Source: Saksenaea vasiformis B4078 (taxonomy: Eukaryota; Mucoromycota; Mucoromycetes; Mucorales; Saksenaeaceae). From it: a stretch of DNA of 64,000 nucleotides. The stretch is from the NCBI GenBank assembly GCA_000697055.1, contig JNDT01001927.1, positions 62,001-126,000 of the forward strand. The letters are read 5' to 3'. Made by a program: the position numbers and the translations under genes. This document shows positions 46,032-57,454 of the stretch, piece after piece. The first letter of the stretch is position 1, and the number at the start of each line of letters is the position of its first letter. The notes beneath the pieces are model-generated. The model searched no databases. It saw only the letters and a list, made by a program, of their open reading frames with translations, and was not told where the DNA came from.

Positions 46032-49000
46032 ATGCACACTAAAACCACCAAGACCATCTTCTCTCATTCTTCTTTCGCCGTCGCCAATAAAGGTCCTGCA
46101 CGCCGTCGCTCTTCTGCAGACCGTTCCATGGGCAAGAAACACCGTAGACCCAGCACCCCACAAAGTCCCACTTCGCAGAAATGGAACGAACATGCAACAT
46201 TTGACCTTCCTACCCCTCCTCCATCACCTCACATGTCATCTCAAAAACAATCTATTTCAACCCCGGCAATCGAAGGAAACAACCGAATCATTGCTGCCAA
46301 ACGCGATGGCAACTTAAAGCAAGTCATGCTTGAGTTCGCGACAATGAAGAAACAAGGCTTGAATATTACTCAACATACTTATAACCTGGTCCTCGAAGCT
46401 CACGCCGCGCTTCGTCGTGAAGGAACACCCTTGACACAGTTACTTAAAGGTAAACAAAGAATCACCTGGTGCTTAACTCAATATTAATCTTTGCCTACCC
46501 TACTAGTCTACGATGAAATGCTGCAATTGACAATCAAGCCCAATAAGTACACGTACAATGTGCTGCTTCGAACCTTGTGTCGTCGCGATGTGGAGGTTCA
46601 GAAGACTGTAGCCATGCTACGACGGCAATGTGCCCGGATAGGAACTCAAGGAAATGATGATGTGACAGCGCTGGAAGCCGAAGCAAACATCTCCAGGGCG
46701 ATGGAGATTTTCCGTCAAGCAACCGAAGATAAAGAGGTCCAAGAGCTCGAGGTCGAAGTCTTCAACCAGCTCCTCCGTGTACTCTCTCATTATGGTAATA
46801 CCACCGATTCTCTGTTTGTGTATGAACAGCTGGAACTGTCGCCAAGCACTGCTCCCAACTCGGCCACATTTGCTGCCTTGATCAATCTTTTTGGCCGAGC
46901 CGGTGATATTCAATCAGCACTGGGCTATTTCAAGAAGTACTCGGATCTCAAGCATGCTATGGGACCTCATGATGCTTCCTATGTGTACAATGCTCTTGTG
47001 GATTGCCATCTGAAGTGTGGTCAACTTGACGGAGCACTACGTGTCTTGGAGCAAGATATGGTACGTGATGGGATCAAATTGACAATTATTCCGTATAATT
47101 CTGTCATCCGTCACTACTGCTCTCAAGGCGAAATATCCAAGGCCCGTTCACTGATCAGCAAGTTGGTGCTCGATTCTACTTTGCCGCAACCTGATGCCAG
47201 CAGCTATGGACCCATCCTTTCCGCATGTTGCCAGACAAACCAGTACATTCTTGCGGAAGAAGTCTATGCCGAGCTGATCAAGACAGACATATCCAAGGCG
47301 TACGGTAATCTGGCCAATTTCGCATTGCTGTGCATATCAAATGGTCAACGCAACAAGGCATTGGAAGTGGTTTGCGATATGCGTACAGCAGGCCTGGAAC
47401 CTGACCCCAGACTGTCTGAACGCATTATTCGCAATTTTTCTGAGGCCAACGAGGTGAATGATGCTATTCATGCACTGGAAACGGTCCTTAAGAGCATGTC
47501 GCCACGCTCCATGGCAAAAGGCGCCGGTCTCTTGGTGGAGGCTTCATGTCAAGTGGTGGCTAGCGCCGATTTTCCTCAGACTTTGGCAGTGGTACGAGCT
47601 ATGGCGCCCATGTGTATCTCCGTTCCCGTACCTTTGGCAAAAGCATTGATCGATAGCTATCTTTCAACCGACAAGGTGGACATTCTCACTAGCTCTGACT
47701 GTCATATGCTTGGCGAAGCTGCTCTCTGTTATCACACCACGACCGGGGGTGACCATTCGCGCTTTGGTGATGTTGCTGGACGTCTGTTGCAAGATATGCG
47801 TAAAGCTTCCGTTCTTCCTTCGGCCAATCTTGCAGTTCGTGTCCTTACCCATCTGCAGCATCTGAAGCAAGCTGATACGGAGGCTCAGTGGAAAGAAGTC
47901 CTTGAACTGGCACAAGGCGATGTCTCTGAAATCATTGCCAACTCCAATTCCCGTTCACTTACAAATGAGGCCGAGACGGCGTCCAACGAAATCATGAAGG
48001 CAGTGATGCGTGGCCATGCTGATAGCGCGACCAAGATCCTCGAGGAGCAAATCATCCAGCGCGGATTGATGCCGCATCCAGAAGCACTGAGAGACGCAAT
48101 TGCTCTGGCCGGCAAGCAAGGCCATCTGGAGGCCGCTCTGACAATGTACCGTCTTTCTGTGGCGGCATACAAGGACCTTGAGCCACGAGTGCGCCAAGAC
48201 CGTGCAATCTATATGGCGACTAATTCAATGTTGATTGGTTACGCTCAACAAGGGGACATGGTCCAGGCAAAGAAGTACTACGACCAGATCAAGGAGATGG
48301 GTCAGTTTCCGGACGGCAATGGTTACGCGAGCTTGCTCTTGGGCAGTGCCAAATGCGCTACAGATGAAGCGATGGATGCCTTAATCATCTATGATGAGGC
48401 TAAGCGTCACAACGTCAAACCGACGACCTTCTTTTATAACGTTATCATCTCCAAATTGGCTAAGGCCCGCAAACTCGATTCGGCTCTGTACCTCTTTGAA
48501 GAAATGCGCCAATTCAAGATCCCACCCAATTCGATCACTTATGGCGCGATCATTTCCGCCTGTGTCCGCGCTGGTTCTGAAGGTCATGCTCGACGCTTGT
48601 TTGGAGAGATGCTTTCATCCCCTTCATACCAACCTCGGGTGGGTCCATTCAACAATATGATGCAATTTTATGTACGCCAACAGCCTGACCGCGAACGCGT
48701 GCTGGAGTACTTCACGGAACTACGCCGACGCCATATCCGTCCGTCTCCTCACACTTACAAGCTTCTGATGGAGGCCTACGCAAGCATGGCTCCCTATGAT
48801 ATGCCAACTGCCCACCGCATGCTCAGCGAGATGGAGCGACGCGACCGTATCCGTCCTCAAGCCACCCATTATGCAACTCTCATCTATGCCTATGGTACAC
48901 TTCAACGCGACGTCCAAAGCGCCGAACGAGTCTTTGAGGAGATGAACAAGGCCAACCTCCAGCCTGACGAGGCGGTCTACCAGGCTATGCTGGATACTTA

Positions 49001-49334
49001 TATCAGCAACGACGAACATTTGGGACGTGCCGAAAAGATGTACAAAGAAATGCTCCAGCGCATCACCCGCAGTAGTTCGCCCTACATCGAGAATCTTTTT
49101 ATCCGTGGTTATGGTCAAAACGGGATGATTAGCAAGGCTGAAGAAATGTTTAACGCAATGAGCGATGACAAACTATGTACAGATATGATTGTACGTGAAC
49201 CAAGTACCTACGAAGCCATGGTACGCGCGTATCTCGACAACAATATGGTCCCACAGGCGAAGGCCGTTTTGGAACAGATGATGCAGCGGGAATTCCCCGA
49301 GAAAGTTGTAGCCATCGTGGCCGAACTCCTATGA
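46032..49334 (+). CDS. Large pentatricopeptide-repeat (PPR) protein, probably mitochondrial
   Basis: Helical-repeat RNA-binding protein, most likely acting in mitochondrial RNA processing or translation. Two exons: 46032-46449 and 46507-49334, with a 57-nt intron, giving 1,081 residues. The N-terminus is basic and rich in Thr, Ser and Arg (MHTKTTKTIFSHSSFA, then PARRRSSAD), as expected of a mitochondrial presequence. From about residue 100 onward, 35-residue repeats recur. Examples are QHTYNLVLEAHAAL, NKYTYNVLLRTLCRR, TTFFYNVIISKLAKARKLDS, NSITYGAIISACVRAGSEGH and HATHYATLIYAYG-type units, with a dense block of tandem repeats from about residue 690 to the end. GC content is visibly higher than in neighbours, with strong codon bias, suggesting efficient expression. 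The specific RNA target cannot be predicted. Confidence 0.92.
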
Positions 49335-49534
49335 AATGATACATCCTTCTATCTCTTTTTTTTTTTCCTTTTGTAAACTTGTAAATAGCTATGCAATCCT
49401 CTCGTATATATTTGAAATAAGAATAAAATCATAATCCATTCTGTGACATATGTGGGTCGTCGTAATATCTATCCTGTAAAGATTCGCTCCATAGCAGTAG
49501 AAATCAGGTATCAGCACAGCACATTCTCTGGCCC

Positions 49535-50022
49535 ATCCAGGCACGTAAATTTTATTCAAATAGCATAAAAAATTATTCATGGCTAGTAAATGGAAGGTAC
49601 TTTGCCGTCTTTCTACTTATCCTCGAAATGTACTCCTATCCATTGATAGTGTTCTGTCCCGCACGTTGAACGGTGGAGAGGCGAGATTAGACAAGACACA
49701 GCGGAAACCAGTTTGTGGTTTAACGACCATGAGCCTAGACAACAGACAAAAAAAGCATGAGTAATCCTGCATGTATAATTTGTCCCAGTATGTACTGAGG
49801 ACGTTAAAGAAAAAGAAAAGTTCGTGTGAAAAATCAGATCATTGATAAATCATTTGCATGACATAAAAGAATATGATCACTGACACGAGACATTGAGCCG
49901 TATCTTTAACACGTCCTCCGCACAGACGATGAAAGCCTGTCTCTAGCACTTCTTTTGCCTTAGATAATGGGAAGTTATCAATGACACAAACGTAACATGG
50001 AGGAGTATGACACGCAAATCAT
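49535..50022 (+). repeat. Dispersed repeat, copy 7 (fragment, internally deleted)
   Basis: Begins with the internal block GCATAAAAAATTATTCATGG followed by CTAGTAAATGGAAGGTAC, and keeps CCTCGAAATGTACTCC. It continues into right-half subunits of the copy 1 subtype (TTGCATGACATAAAAGAAT, GATCACTGACACG). Both termini are missing. It abuts a region that carries TnpB/Fanzor fragment 3 about 600 bp further on. Confidence 0.6.
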
Positions 50023-50606
50023 CACTATTCCTTGCATCCCCAGCTTTTACGCCTCTTGCTTTTCCTATACTTGCCAACGATACCGAAGGCGTGTAAACCA
50101 CATGTATCGGATTTCCTGCCACATTCTGTTTGTCTGAGAGTATTGGCAAAAGGCAAAATCTTGATCCTATCTTCATTGATCTCCAAACTGCTGACTGGTC
50201 GTCCCCAAAGAAGTTGTCACCAGGGGGCAGCAAATTTACCTGGAAAGCGAAGCATTCGAGTCAAAATTAGAGCACGAACCTTATGCAATTTTGACAGCAT
50301 TGCTAAACTGGGGAATGAGCGACTTAGCGTCCGAAGATTGCTCGTGGCATCTGAAGAGTCCTCCTTTGAGCGACCTTCAAGATGCTTATGAGGACACTTG
50401 TGCCGAACTTGAGCAGGGGCGACTCAGTAAACAGTACCAAAGGGTCAAGACAGCGACGCGGATCAAAAGCAGGCTCATTTCTGCAAGAATGTAATTGGCC
50501 AGTGTTGTATCCAGACTTCTTTGTCATACACGTACTACCGCAATGTAAGGCGGTGTGCCTAGGAACTATCTTAGTTTAACTGCATAAAATATAGTTCACA
50601 ACCTGA
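50023..50606. other. Possible decayed coding sequence
   Basis: Overlapping plus-strand frames such as TALLNWGMSDLASEDCSW (from 50291) look protein-like. They are short, lie in different frames, and match nothing I know. They may be upstream parts of the TnpB/Fanzor relic that follows, or of its host element. Confidence 0.35.
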
Positions 50607-50864
50607 GTCGTCATGATTGACGAATACTTGACATCACAGATATGCCCTGTCTGTCAAAGAAGGGAGTTGCACGAGCATTAAGAAAAGCGAGATAAAGACA
50701 ATAGCGCAGGCGCGGAACTGCACGCCGTGCTAAAATGCAGCATCTACGGCGTGCGTTGGAACCACGATGTGTTTAAGGACGAAAACAGTCGACGAACTTT
50801 CTTCCACACGATGCAAAACGACAATCCACGTCCTCCCGAATTGCAACGGTCAGAAGACACTTAG
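50607..50864 (+). pseudogene. Decayed TnpB/Fanzor-type nuclease fragment 3
   Basis: One plus-strand frame with a single in-frame TAA: VVMIDEYLTSQICPVCQRRE, stop, then LHAVLKCSIYGVRWNHDV and RTFFHTMQNDNPRPPELQ. DEYLTSQ is the RuvC-II motif; CPVC is the first zinc-finger pair; CSIY is a mutated second pair (Cys to Tyr); WNHDV is the RuvC-III Asp region with the following NAA lost. DEYLTSQ is identical to fragment 2, so the two probably come from related elements. The RuvC-I region was not found upstream. Confidence 0.65.
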
Positions 50865-51210
50865 TATAGGAGACAGTGATACTTCTATGTATAGTAACAT
50901 TCTGTACCGCAACTTGTTAAGAAACCAAATAAAAAGCTATTATACTGTTTTCCACTTGAGATTGATACAAATGATCACTCGAGTTCAGACATATTGAGGT
51001 ACATATCTAGTCAACGTCAGAGGATATCTGATATTTCGGTCTTACCGTGTTTAGATAAGAAGTACCTATCTTTCTGCTCAGTGCACTGATCTCTTTTGAA
51101 CAAGCTTCACTTTTCCAAATTTGACGGTGCTTGTTTGTCCCAATACTATCCGTCTTCTTTGTATTCTTTCCCACTTTTTTGTACTACTTTTTATCAATTT
51201 GTTTCGCCAA
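50865..51210. other. Intergenic, no gene seen
   Basis: Short spacer between the nuclease relic and repeat copy 4. Nothing recognised. Confidence 0.45.
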
Positions 51211-52152
51211 TACTGTTTATGGAATGAATTTTTACGCTACTCTATGTGAATTCTGCGTTCATCGAGAGCCAGATTTGCGCTGAGGAGGGAATGAAATATG
51301 CGGTTATTAGTATATAAATTGGCGATAAAATAATACTCTACTTACATCAAACTTGGTCCCCAGATGGACGCAAAATTTATTCGAGCAGCATAAAAATTCA
51401 CTCACCCTTAGTAAATGGAAGATACTTTGGTGCCAATTCACTTACACCCGAAGGGTATAACCACCCAACGATGGCAGCCTGCCCTGCATCTGACGCGAAG
51501 GGGGCGGCCGTGGAGACTATAGTGACGCTTGCGCCACTTTGGGTTTTGAAGCCATGCAGAGGACTTGAAGTGATGCAACGTCTGGCGAGGTTCTGTTGCG
51601 GAAGTTGGAGCGAGGCTGCGTGCGACAACATTTACTTACCTGATGGTGAACAATGGACTACACCACAGCCGAGACGGTTCGGGACAGAGGTCTTGCAGGC
51701 TAAAGAATAGACGTAAAAGCATGAATAATCCTGTATATATATAAATTGACATCCTTACCGGGAATGTCTTTTTGGAAAACAGAACCAAAGAATTTAAAAA
51801 TGGTTCATCCGTGCCTTTAAATACGAATCATTTTTGGATGAAACCTTTGCTTATTTTGAGACATTTTTACTGCTTTCCAACAGTATATTGGGAAAACATC
51901 ACTGAAGTACATCGATGCAAAGATAATGTTCTTGCCTTGAGAGATTTTTACCGCTTCCGAAGGATACCGAAATCCCATCGCTGAAGCACTTTAATGCAAA
52001 CCTGAGGTTATCTAGGCGCGAACTATTCCTTGGATTAACGCAAAATGAACCACTTCTCCGCGTCAAGACGTATCACCATCTAGCGCAAAATTTATTTGAC
52101 TTGAACGTCACATAGTGTTTATTTGATGCAAACGCTCACTGAAAATCCAATA
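51211..52152 (+). repeat. Dispersed TA-flanked repeat, copy 4 (complete)
   Basis: Left end TACTGTTTATGGAATGAAT. The right end ATCCAATA has one mutation from CAGTA. Length is about 940 bp. Block order is the same as copy 2, including GTTGCGGAAGTTGG and GATGGTGAACAATGG. It lies 318 bp upstream of the ArfGAP gene. Confidence 0.72.
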
Positions 52153-52470
52153 TTTCAAACCTGAAGGCAGCGGATGGGAAAAGCCAGCACACCCTTAAAA
52201 TATCCAATCAAACGGCTTATCATCATTGCGGTGTTTAAAGTTTTTTTTCTTTGCCCTTTCTGGTTCAGTAAAGTTTTGTTTCCTTCCTCTTTGAAGTGTG
52301 GGTGTGTGCGGGTGTGTGCGTGTTGCGATTTCGTTCGAAAAAAAACAAAGTGCTAACGAACGATAAACCGTAGTATTTTTGACATTGCATAGGGACAACG
52401 GTATGTGTCCGTCATCCGTGCAGATGAAAATGAGACGCTGGAGATGCCTTTTTAACACCTCCCTTTAGAC
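52153..52470. other. 5' flank of ArfGAP gene
   Basis: Contains a short GTGTGTGCGGGTGTGTGCGT tract at about 52300 and pyrimidine runs. No gene. Confidence 0.5.
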
Positions 52471-54078
52471 ATGGCTGCCGAATACAAACAGAAGCTGCAC
52501 GAGATCCAAAGAAGAGGGGAGAATCGCAATTGTTTCGATTGTGGAGCACCTAATCCTCAATGGGCCAGTGTCTCTTACGGTATCTTCATTTGCTTGGACT
52601 GCTCTGGAATCCACCGTTCGTTCGGTGTCCATATCAGGTAAAAAGAGTAAATGTCAATAAGATTGATTAGTTACTGAAGATCTTGTTAGTTTTGTACGTT
52701 CGATCAGTATGGATAAATGGTTTGATGATCAGCTGAAGAAAATGGATGTAAGGAGTTACCCCCCTTTTTTTTAAAAGGAAAAAGCGCATTAACCTTGTTC
52801 TGGCGATGGATAGATTGGTGGCAACGAAAAGGCCAAAGCATTTTTTGAGTCGCAGCCTGATTATTCGCCTAAGATGAGCATGCAACAGAAGTACGAAAGC
52901 CATGTTGCTGCATTATATCGTGATAAGGTATCAAAATGACGCGCGATTGTCAATCTGAAATGAGCTGTGTTTAGTTGTCGGCTGAAGCAGAGGGCCGTAC
53001 TTGGACACCTTCTCCAACTGCTGCATCGTCCGCAAAGCGTGTTACCTCAACAATGTCAACAGGATCAACCAGAACGTTGAGCAGCTTGGGAAATCAGCGC
53101 AGCGGTTCAGCAACCTCGCTGAATGCAGGAACGGGAAGATCCTCACCCTCACATAATGGCCGGACCAATGGTTACGGCAATGATTCTTCCTCATCGTTAG
53201 GAGGTATCGCCAATGATAAGGCTAGAAACGAAGCGTACTTTAGCAAACTTGGTAGCGAGAATGACAAACGGCCTGAGTAAGTTTGCTGAAGAAGTTAATA
53301 CCATCAATGAGAGATTTACAGTGTTGTCAGTTATTTACCACCCAGTCAAGGCGGGAAGTATACAGGTTTCGGAAATCCAGCATGTAAGCAAGCAGAAATG
53401 TCATTGGAGAAAAAGCATGGACTGAAATATAAATTATCAAACAGTTGAATCATCAAACAACCATAATACAGGAGCACCAGATATCAACGATCTAATGAAT
53501 GATCCAATGCAGGCCCTTACCAAAGGATGGTCGTTCCTTTCTAGTGGCATGGAAGAGCTTGGCAAAGCCGCTGCGGAGGGTGCCCGCTTGGCGGCGCAAG
53601 GTGCAGGTCATCTCGGACGGTACGCCAATGAAAACTATGTTCAGCCAGCTGCAACCCAGCTGAACGATCCCAACTTCAGAAACAACGTGAGTAGCTATGT
53701 CAGTTCGTTTGCCCAAAAGGTAGATGTTCTTGTCCTTCGTTTATAGCGGGACTAACTCGTTGCAATAACTAGACGCAGTCATTTGTCAGCAACCTGGATG
53801 TGAATAGATCGGCCTCTTTGCGAACATCCAATTTTTCAAACTCCTCACACACTTATGACCAGGATCATAACGATGGCGACTTCTTTAATAATACCATATC
53901 ATCCCTACAAAAGCAAAATAGCCCCGCAGGATCGCGAAGCGCATCACCTGGTTTTAACAACTATGGTTCTTCGGCCTCTACCAATACCACTCGCGCAAGA
54001 AAACCCGTGAGAGATGCCACTTCGAAGAAGGCCACCGCTGGAAAAGACGATTCGGATGATGAATGGGGCGCATGGTAG
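52471..54078 (+). CDS. ArfGAP1/Gcs1-type Arf GTPase-activating protein
   Basis: Stimulates GTP hydrolysis by Arf1 on Golgi membranes, controlling COPI coat release. Seven exons: 52471-52637, 52690-52747, 52814-52927, 52975-53276, 53331-53383, 53475-53719 and 53773-54078; 414 residues. The ArfGAP zinc finger reads [20 protein letters not shown] then [20 protein letters not shown], with the catalytic Arg in HRSFG and Cx2Cx16Cx2C spacing. Next come [18 protein letters not shown] and FFESQPDY. A Ser-rich linker leads to [15 protein letters not shown], typical of ArfGAP1/Gcs1. An amphipathic Ala-rich segment, [15 protein letters not shown], resembles a curvature-sensing ALPS helix region. The protein ends DDEWGAW. 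The 91-nt intron 5 has its acceptor at GGAG|CA; the preceding CAG would create a stop. Confidence 0.93.
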
Positions 54079-54421
54079 ATCGCCTGCAAGAAAATGAAAG
54101 GAAAAAAATATACACTAGAATCAACATTTGTCCTTACTCTCCTATAACGATAACACATGCACATTCACATACGAAAAAAAAAGAAGAGGTAGTTGTGTCA
54201 GCTTTGTGGCGATGAGAGCGTAAAGACGCTAAAGAAGTTGTTTTACGGAGTAGACGTATGGAGATGCAAGCATTTAATGACCTTTGTATCCTGTGATTGT
54301 TGGTGGAACCAAATCCCGGGATTAAGATTAGTGTCTTGCAGAACCCAAGCCATTGAAGATCTTTGATATGCATATCTATGCATAAAAGACATGCAGAACT
54401 ATTTGTTCTTCTTATTTTTTT

Positions 54422-54460
<39 letters not shown>

Positions 54461-54708
54461 TATGAATATCAGGTAGAATGAGGCTAAAATGAATGACACA
54501 GTTATAATGACTTTCAAATGACGAAATTATCCAGGCCAAAGCCACACAATTCAAATGAATTATGGTGGTCTTGTATGAATGTTATCCGAATGGCTTCAAA
54601 GGTCTGCACATTGGGGCAGTTGAGGTCCAGTCCTAAGCGGTGCCTTGCGGTAGATAGACCTTGGTGTTCCGCAGTAGAGCACACGATCTATATTGTTACT
54701 TTTTTAGT
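54079..54708. other. Intergenic between convergent genes
   Basis: 3' flanks of the ArfGAP gene (plus) and the glycosyltransferase-like gene (minus). Contains a dinucleotide microsatellite. No gene seen. Confidence 0.55.
54426..54459 (+). repeat. (TG)n microsatellite
   Basis: Uninterrupted TG dinucleotide run of about 17 units, preceded by a T-run. Confidence 0.95.
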
Positions 54709-56278
54709 CTATATTTGTTGTCGATCTGAGGGACGTACCCAATTGCCCTGATGTTGTACTGACACTCGAAACATGTGTGCGTTCAGATTTTTTTCGCGAG
54801 CATAGATCACTAGTCTTTTCATGCGTATGGATCCGATCATGACAAGTCCAAAGTAGTCACCCGCTCGCGGATCTGCAAGGTTGAGTATCGATGAATTGCA
54901 AATAAAACGAACTTACAAATATAGCTATTCCAGCATGAACCTACGTCTTGGTCAACTGCTTTGTGGTATGCACGGTGCTGCATGTCTTTCGTAGGGACGT
55001 CCAATTCGTCATAAAAGCTTTCAAGCTGTGCTATACTTGTCATGTTCTCCAGGCCAAGCTGAATCGACTCCGGATGCGGAAATGGGTCCATATTCGTTAC
55101 AAACAAACATCGATCATTGCCACAGGACGACCTTCAACGAGACATACTTTGTTTATTAAAACGAAGTTTCTTTATATGAGATCCTTATCATTTACCTTGT
55201 GTCACGGTCTTCCAATGGTGGTAGGGATTCGGTTCGATTAAATATAGGGTTTTTCTTCTCTAATGCTTGAGCTAACCGATGGACAGCATCGTACTACAAG
55301 TGCTATGAGAATTTGATTTCAGTAGAATAGTCATACCATGTATACATCCAATGCGCGTCGTGATGACCGAGCAAATGGCTTGTCATCCTTGGATGGTAGC
55401 AACGGATTAGAAAGAAGCCATGGATACTGGTTGGTCCACAAGCTGAAATAAACGTCTGCCAGATGTAAGCTGGCGCTATCCAGTTTTTGATGTGTCATCT
55501 GAGCTAGAAAGTGCTGGGCAACGGTCCGAGGAGCAAACGCACCGTATCTCATATCTGCGTAACCAGTATGCATAGACCATGCTTTGTGGCCAAATCGCCA
55601 ATGCAACTGATCGACATAGTCCTGCGGTGTTGCGTGTGCCACAATGGCCTCTGAATGTTGCAAGAAATGCGTGTATAGGCTATCTAGATACTCATTGAGC
55701 CATCCATCATCTTGAAAGTAACAATAATCATAGGTAGCTGTCGAGCATGCAGTGTAGCGGCCCATTGTCCCCAGTGCACCGGAGAAGACTTGTACTTCAG
55801 CTGCGAAACGCTAGGCAAAAAACGTGTGCTCCAGGTCAGTCCAAAGAAACAGGATTTACGGTATAGTGTTTCTAACCTCAGCCGATAATGGTGCCTGCGA
55901 GACGTGGTTATCAATCACGATCTCTTTGATGAACGGATACTTTTGCAGATGCTCAACGACATGGTAAATGCCTTCATCGTCCGAGACGCGTTGAATGACA
56001 GCTGTAACAGGTTTGTAATGGTTCAGGGCTAGCTGTTCCGGAAAGAACATGCTGCGAGTATACATGCTCTGGTGGTCTGTCGAAAGCTGGCTAGGCCATG
56101 TGGGTGGATCAACGTCGAAAGTAACTGGTTCAACGACCGATGCCCGTAATGCCGTGTCCACGGAAAAGAGCACCTGTGAGTAGAATAGGATCGCGATGGC
56201 AATGCAAAACGAGATCAGGACATAGAGTAAGCGTTTTCGAGTCCAACTGGCCAAACTGCGATGAGCCATGGAGGTCAT
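54709..56278 (-). CDS. Type II membrane protein, glycosyltransferase-like
   Basis: Five exons on the minus strand: 56278-55877, 55810-55337, 55293-55196, 55131-54917 and 54872-54709; 450 residues from the chosen start. Upstream in-frame Met codons at 56365 and a downstream one at 56269 are alternatives. A basic N-terminus is followed by one membrane segment, LLYVLISFCIAIAILFYSQV, as in Golgi enzymes. The luminal part opens with VTAVIQRVSDDEGIYHVVEH and FIKEIVIDNHV, a typical GT-A fold beginning. Then come CYFQDDGW (an acidic motif that could bind metal), MHTGYADMRYGAF and ADVYFSLWTNQYPWLLSNP. The C-terminus reads YPRAGDYFGLVMIGSIRM. The order resembles EXT/GT64-like or related fungal transferases, but the exact family and donor sugar are not identifiable by eye. 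The last exon is easily missed because the frame changes at the intron. Confidence 0.72.
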
Positions 56279-56844
56279 GACCCGAGAAAAAGAAGACGAC
56301 GAAAAAGGATAGGCTTGTTTTGGGATGCGATTGTAATATAGGAATTGGGGGAGCACAAAGTCCAATTTAGGATCTACGGAGAACGAACCACAAATGCCAA
56401 TGTGAAGATCCGGAAGATCGGCGCAATTTTCCAGTGGTCAATGAATTCCTTGGGGAATGTGATGTGGAACCGGCCACCATCAGTGCATCCTCGTTTCCTG
56501 CAGGAACAACGGGAAACGGAAGCGGAAGAATAAATAAAAGTCTCGAACAGACAGAGTAGAAACAATGAGAGCAGGACCCAATATGGAATGAGCGAATTAT
56601 CGTTTCTATTTCCGTTGCACTATCCACGCATACCTAGGAGTCTCTCTATAGGAAGACATCGATATCCTGATCTATCTAAGTTCACCCTAGTTTCAATTTT
56701 CTCCAGATCGCTAGACAAGAATACAGCCCTTGCATAACTTTTAAAATCGAAAGGGCTTTTGAAAGTCTCTCGGTCTCTGAGTCTATTTTTTTTCCAACGC
56801 TAGTGTTCGGCATAGAGTAATAAATGATTATTTATCATTATGGG
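56279..56844. other. Intergenic, no gene seen
   Basis: 5' flank of the glycosyltransferase-like gene and 3' flank of the next minus-strand gene. No other gene. Confidence 0.5.
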
Positions 56845-57454
56845 TCAGCACACTGGGAATTGCAGGTATGGACGTCTGCTATCAGGTGGTGGCATCCAGG
56901 TATCTCGGCACCAGTCCGCAAGACGAGTCACCGTTGAGCTTTCGACATCATGCTTATTCCCGTGTAAGCCCTTGTCAGCAACTTCTATGGTCGCATTCTG
57001 AAGTAATGATCAGTCTATGATGATCGATTCTCGATCAAATGCAAAACGTACCTTGAACTTGACAACGTGTTGCCCACGCCGCGGTGTTTTCGAAGGTTGC
57101 TCTTCGCAATGAGCAGCGTTGCAGATCCTTCTTGCGTAGCAAGGTATAGTCCTCCGCCAGCAAGTCTTAACGAGTAGATAGTTATATTAGCGCCTATATA
57201 CTCGATTGTTAAATATAGCGGTATGCTTACTCATGAGGTATTACCTGAAATCTGTAATGCAGGAACAAAGATTTCCTCTCGTGAGGCTTGTGATGCAGCG
57301 ATCCTGTCCAGGGTACACTTTGATTCGACCAGTACTTTTACTTTGTCCTTGCTGATATTTGCGATCTGTACATCAGACGCGCTATCTCCCCATTTGTATG
57401 ATCAGCTCCTCGATGTCCATTTCTGCTGCTACTTTTAACAATTCGCAGATCCAT
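56845..57454 (-). CDS. Unrecognised small four-exon gene
   Basis: Assembled from exons 57454-57433, 57385-57245, 57165-57052 and 56981-56845, with introns of 47, 79 and 70 nt, all phase 1; 137 residues. It starts MDLRIVKNSASDVQIANI and continues KVKVLVESKCTLDRIAAS, EEIFVPALQISDLLAEDY, RRATFENTAAWATRC and RPYLQFPVC at the end. It has no membrane segment or signal peptide, and two Cys-containing basic patches. I do not recognise a family. Support comes only from consistent phases and from protein-like composition that switches frame exactly at GT-AG boundaries. Further upstream exons are possible. The donor of exon 1 is GTAGCA, weaker than most in the window. Confidence 0.5.

Noticed and set aside
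46534..49344. Several minus-strand open frames opposite the PPR gene
   Set aside because: Antisense shadows of a GC-rich, codon-biased gene.
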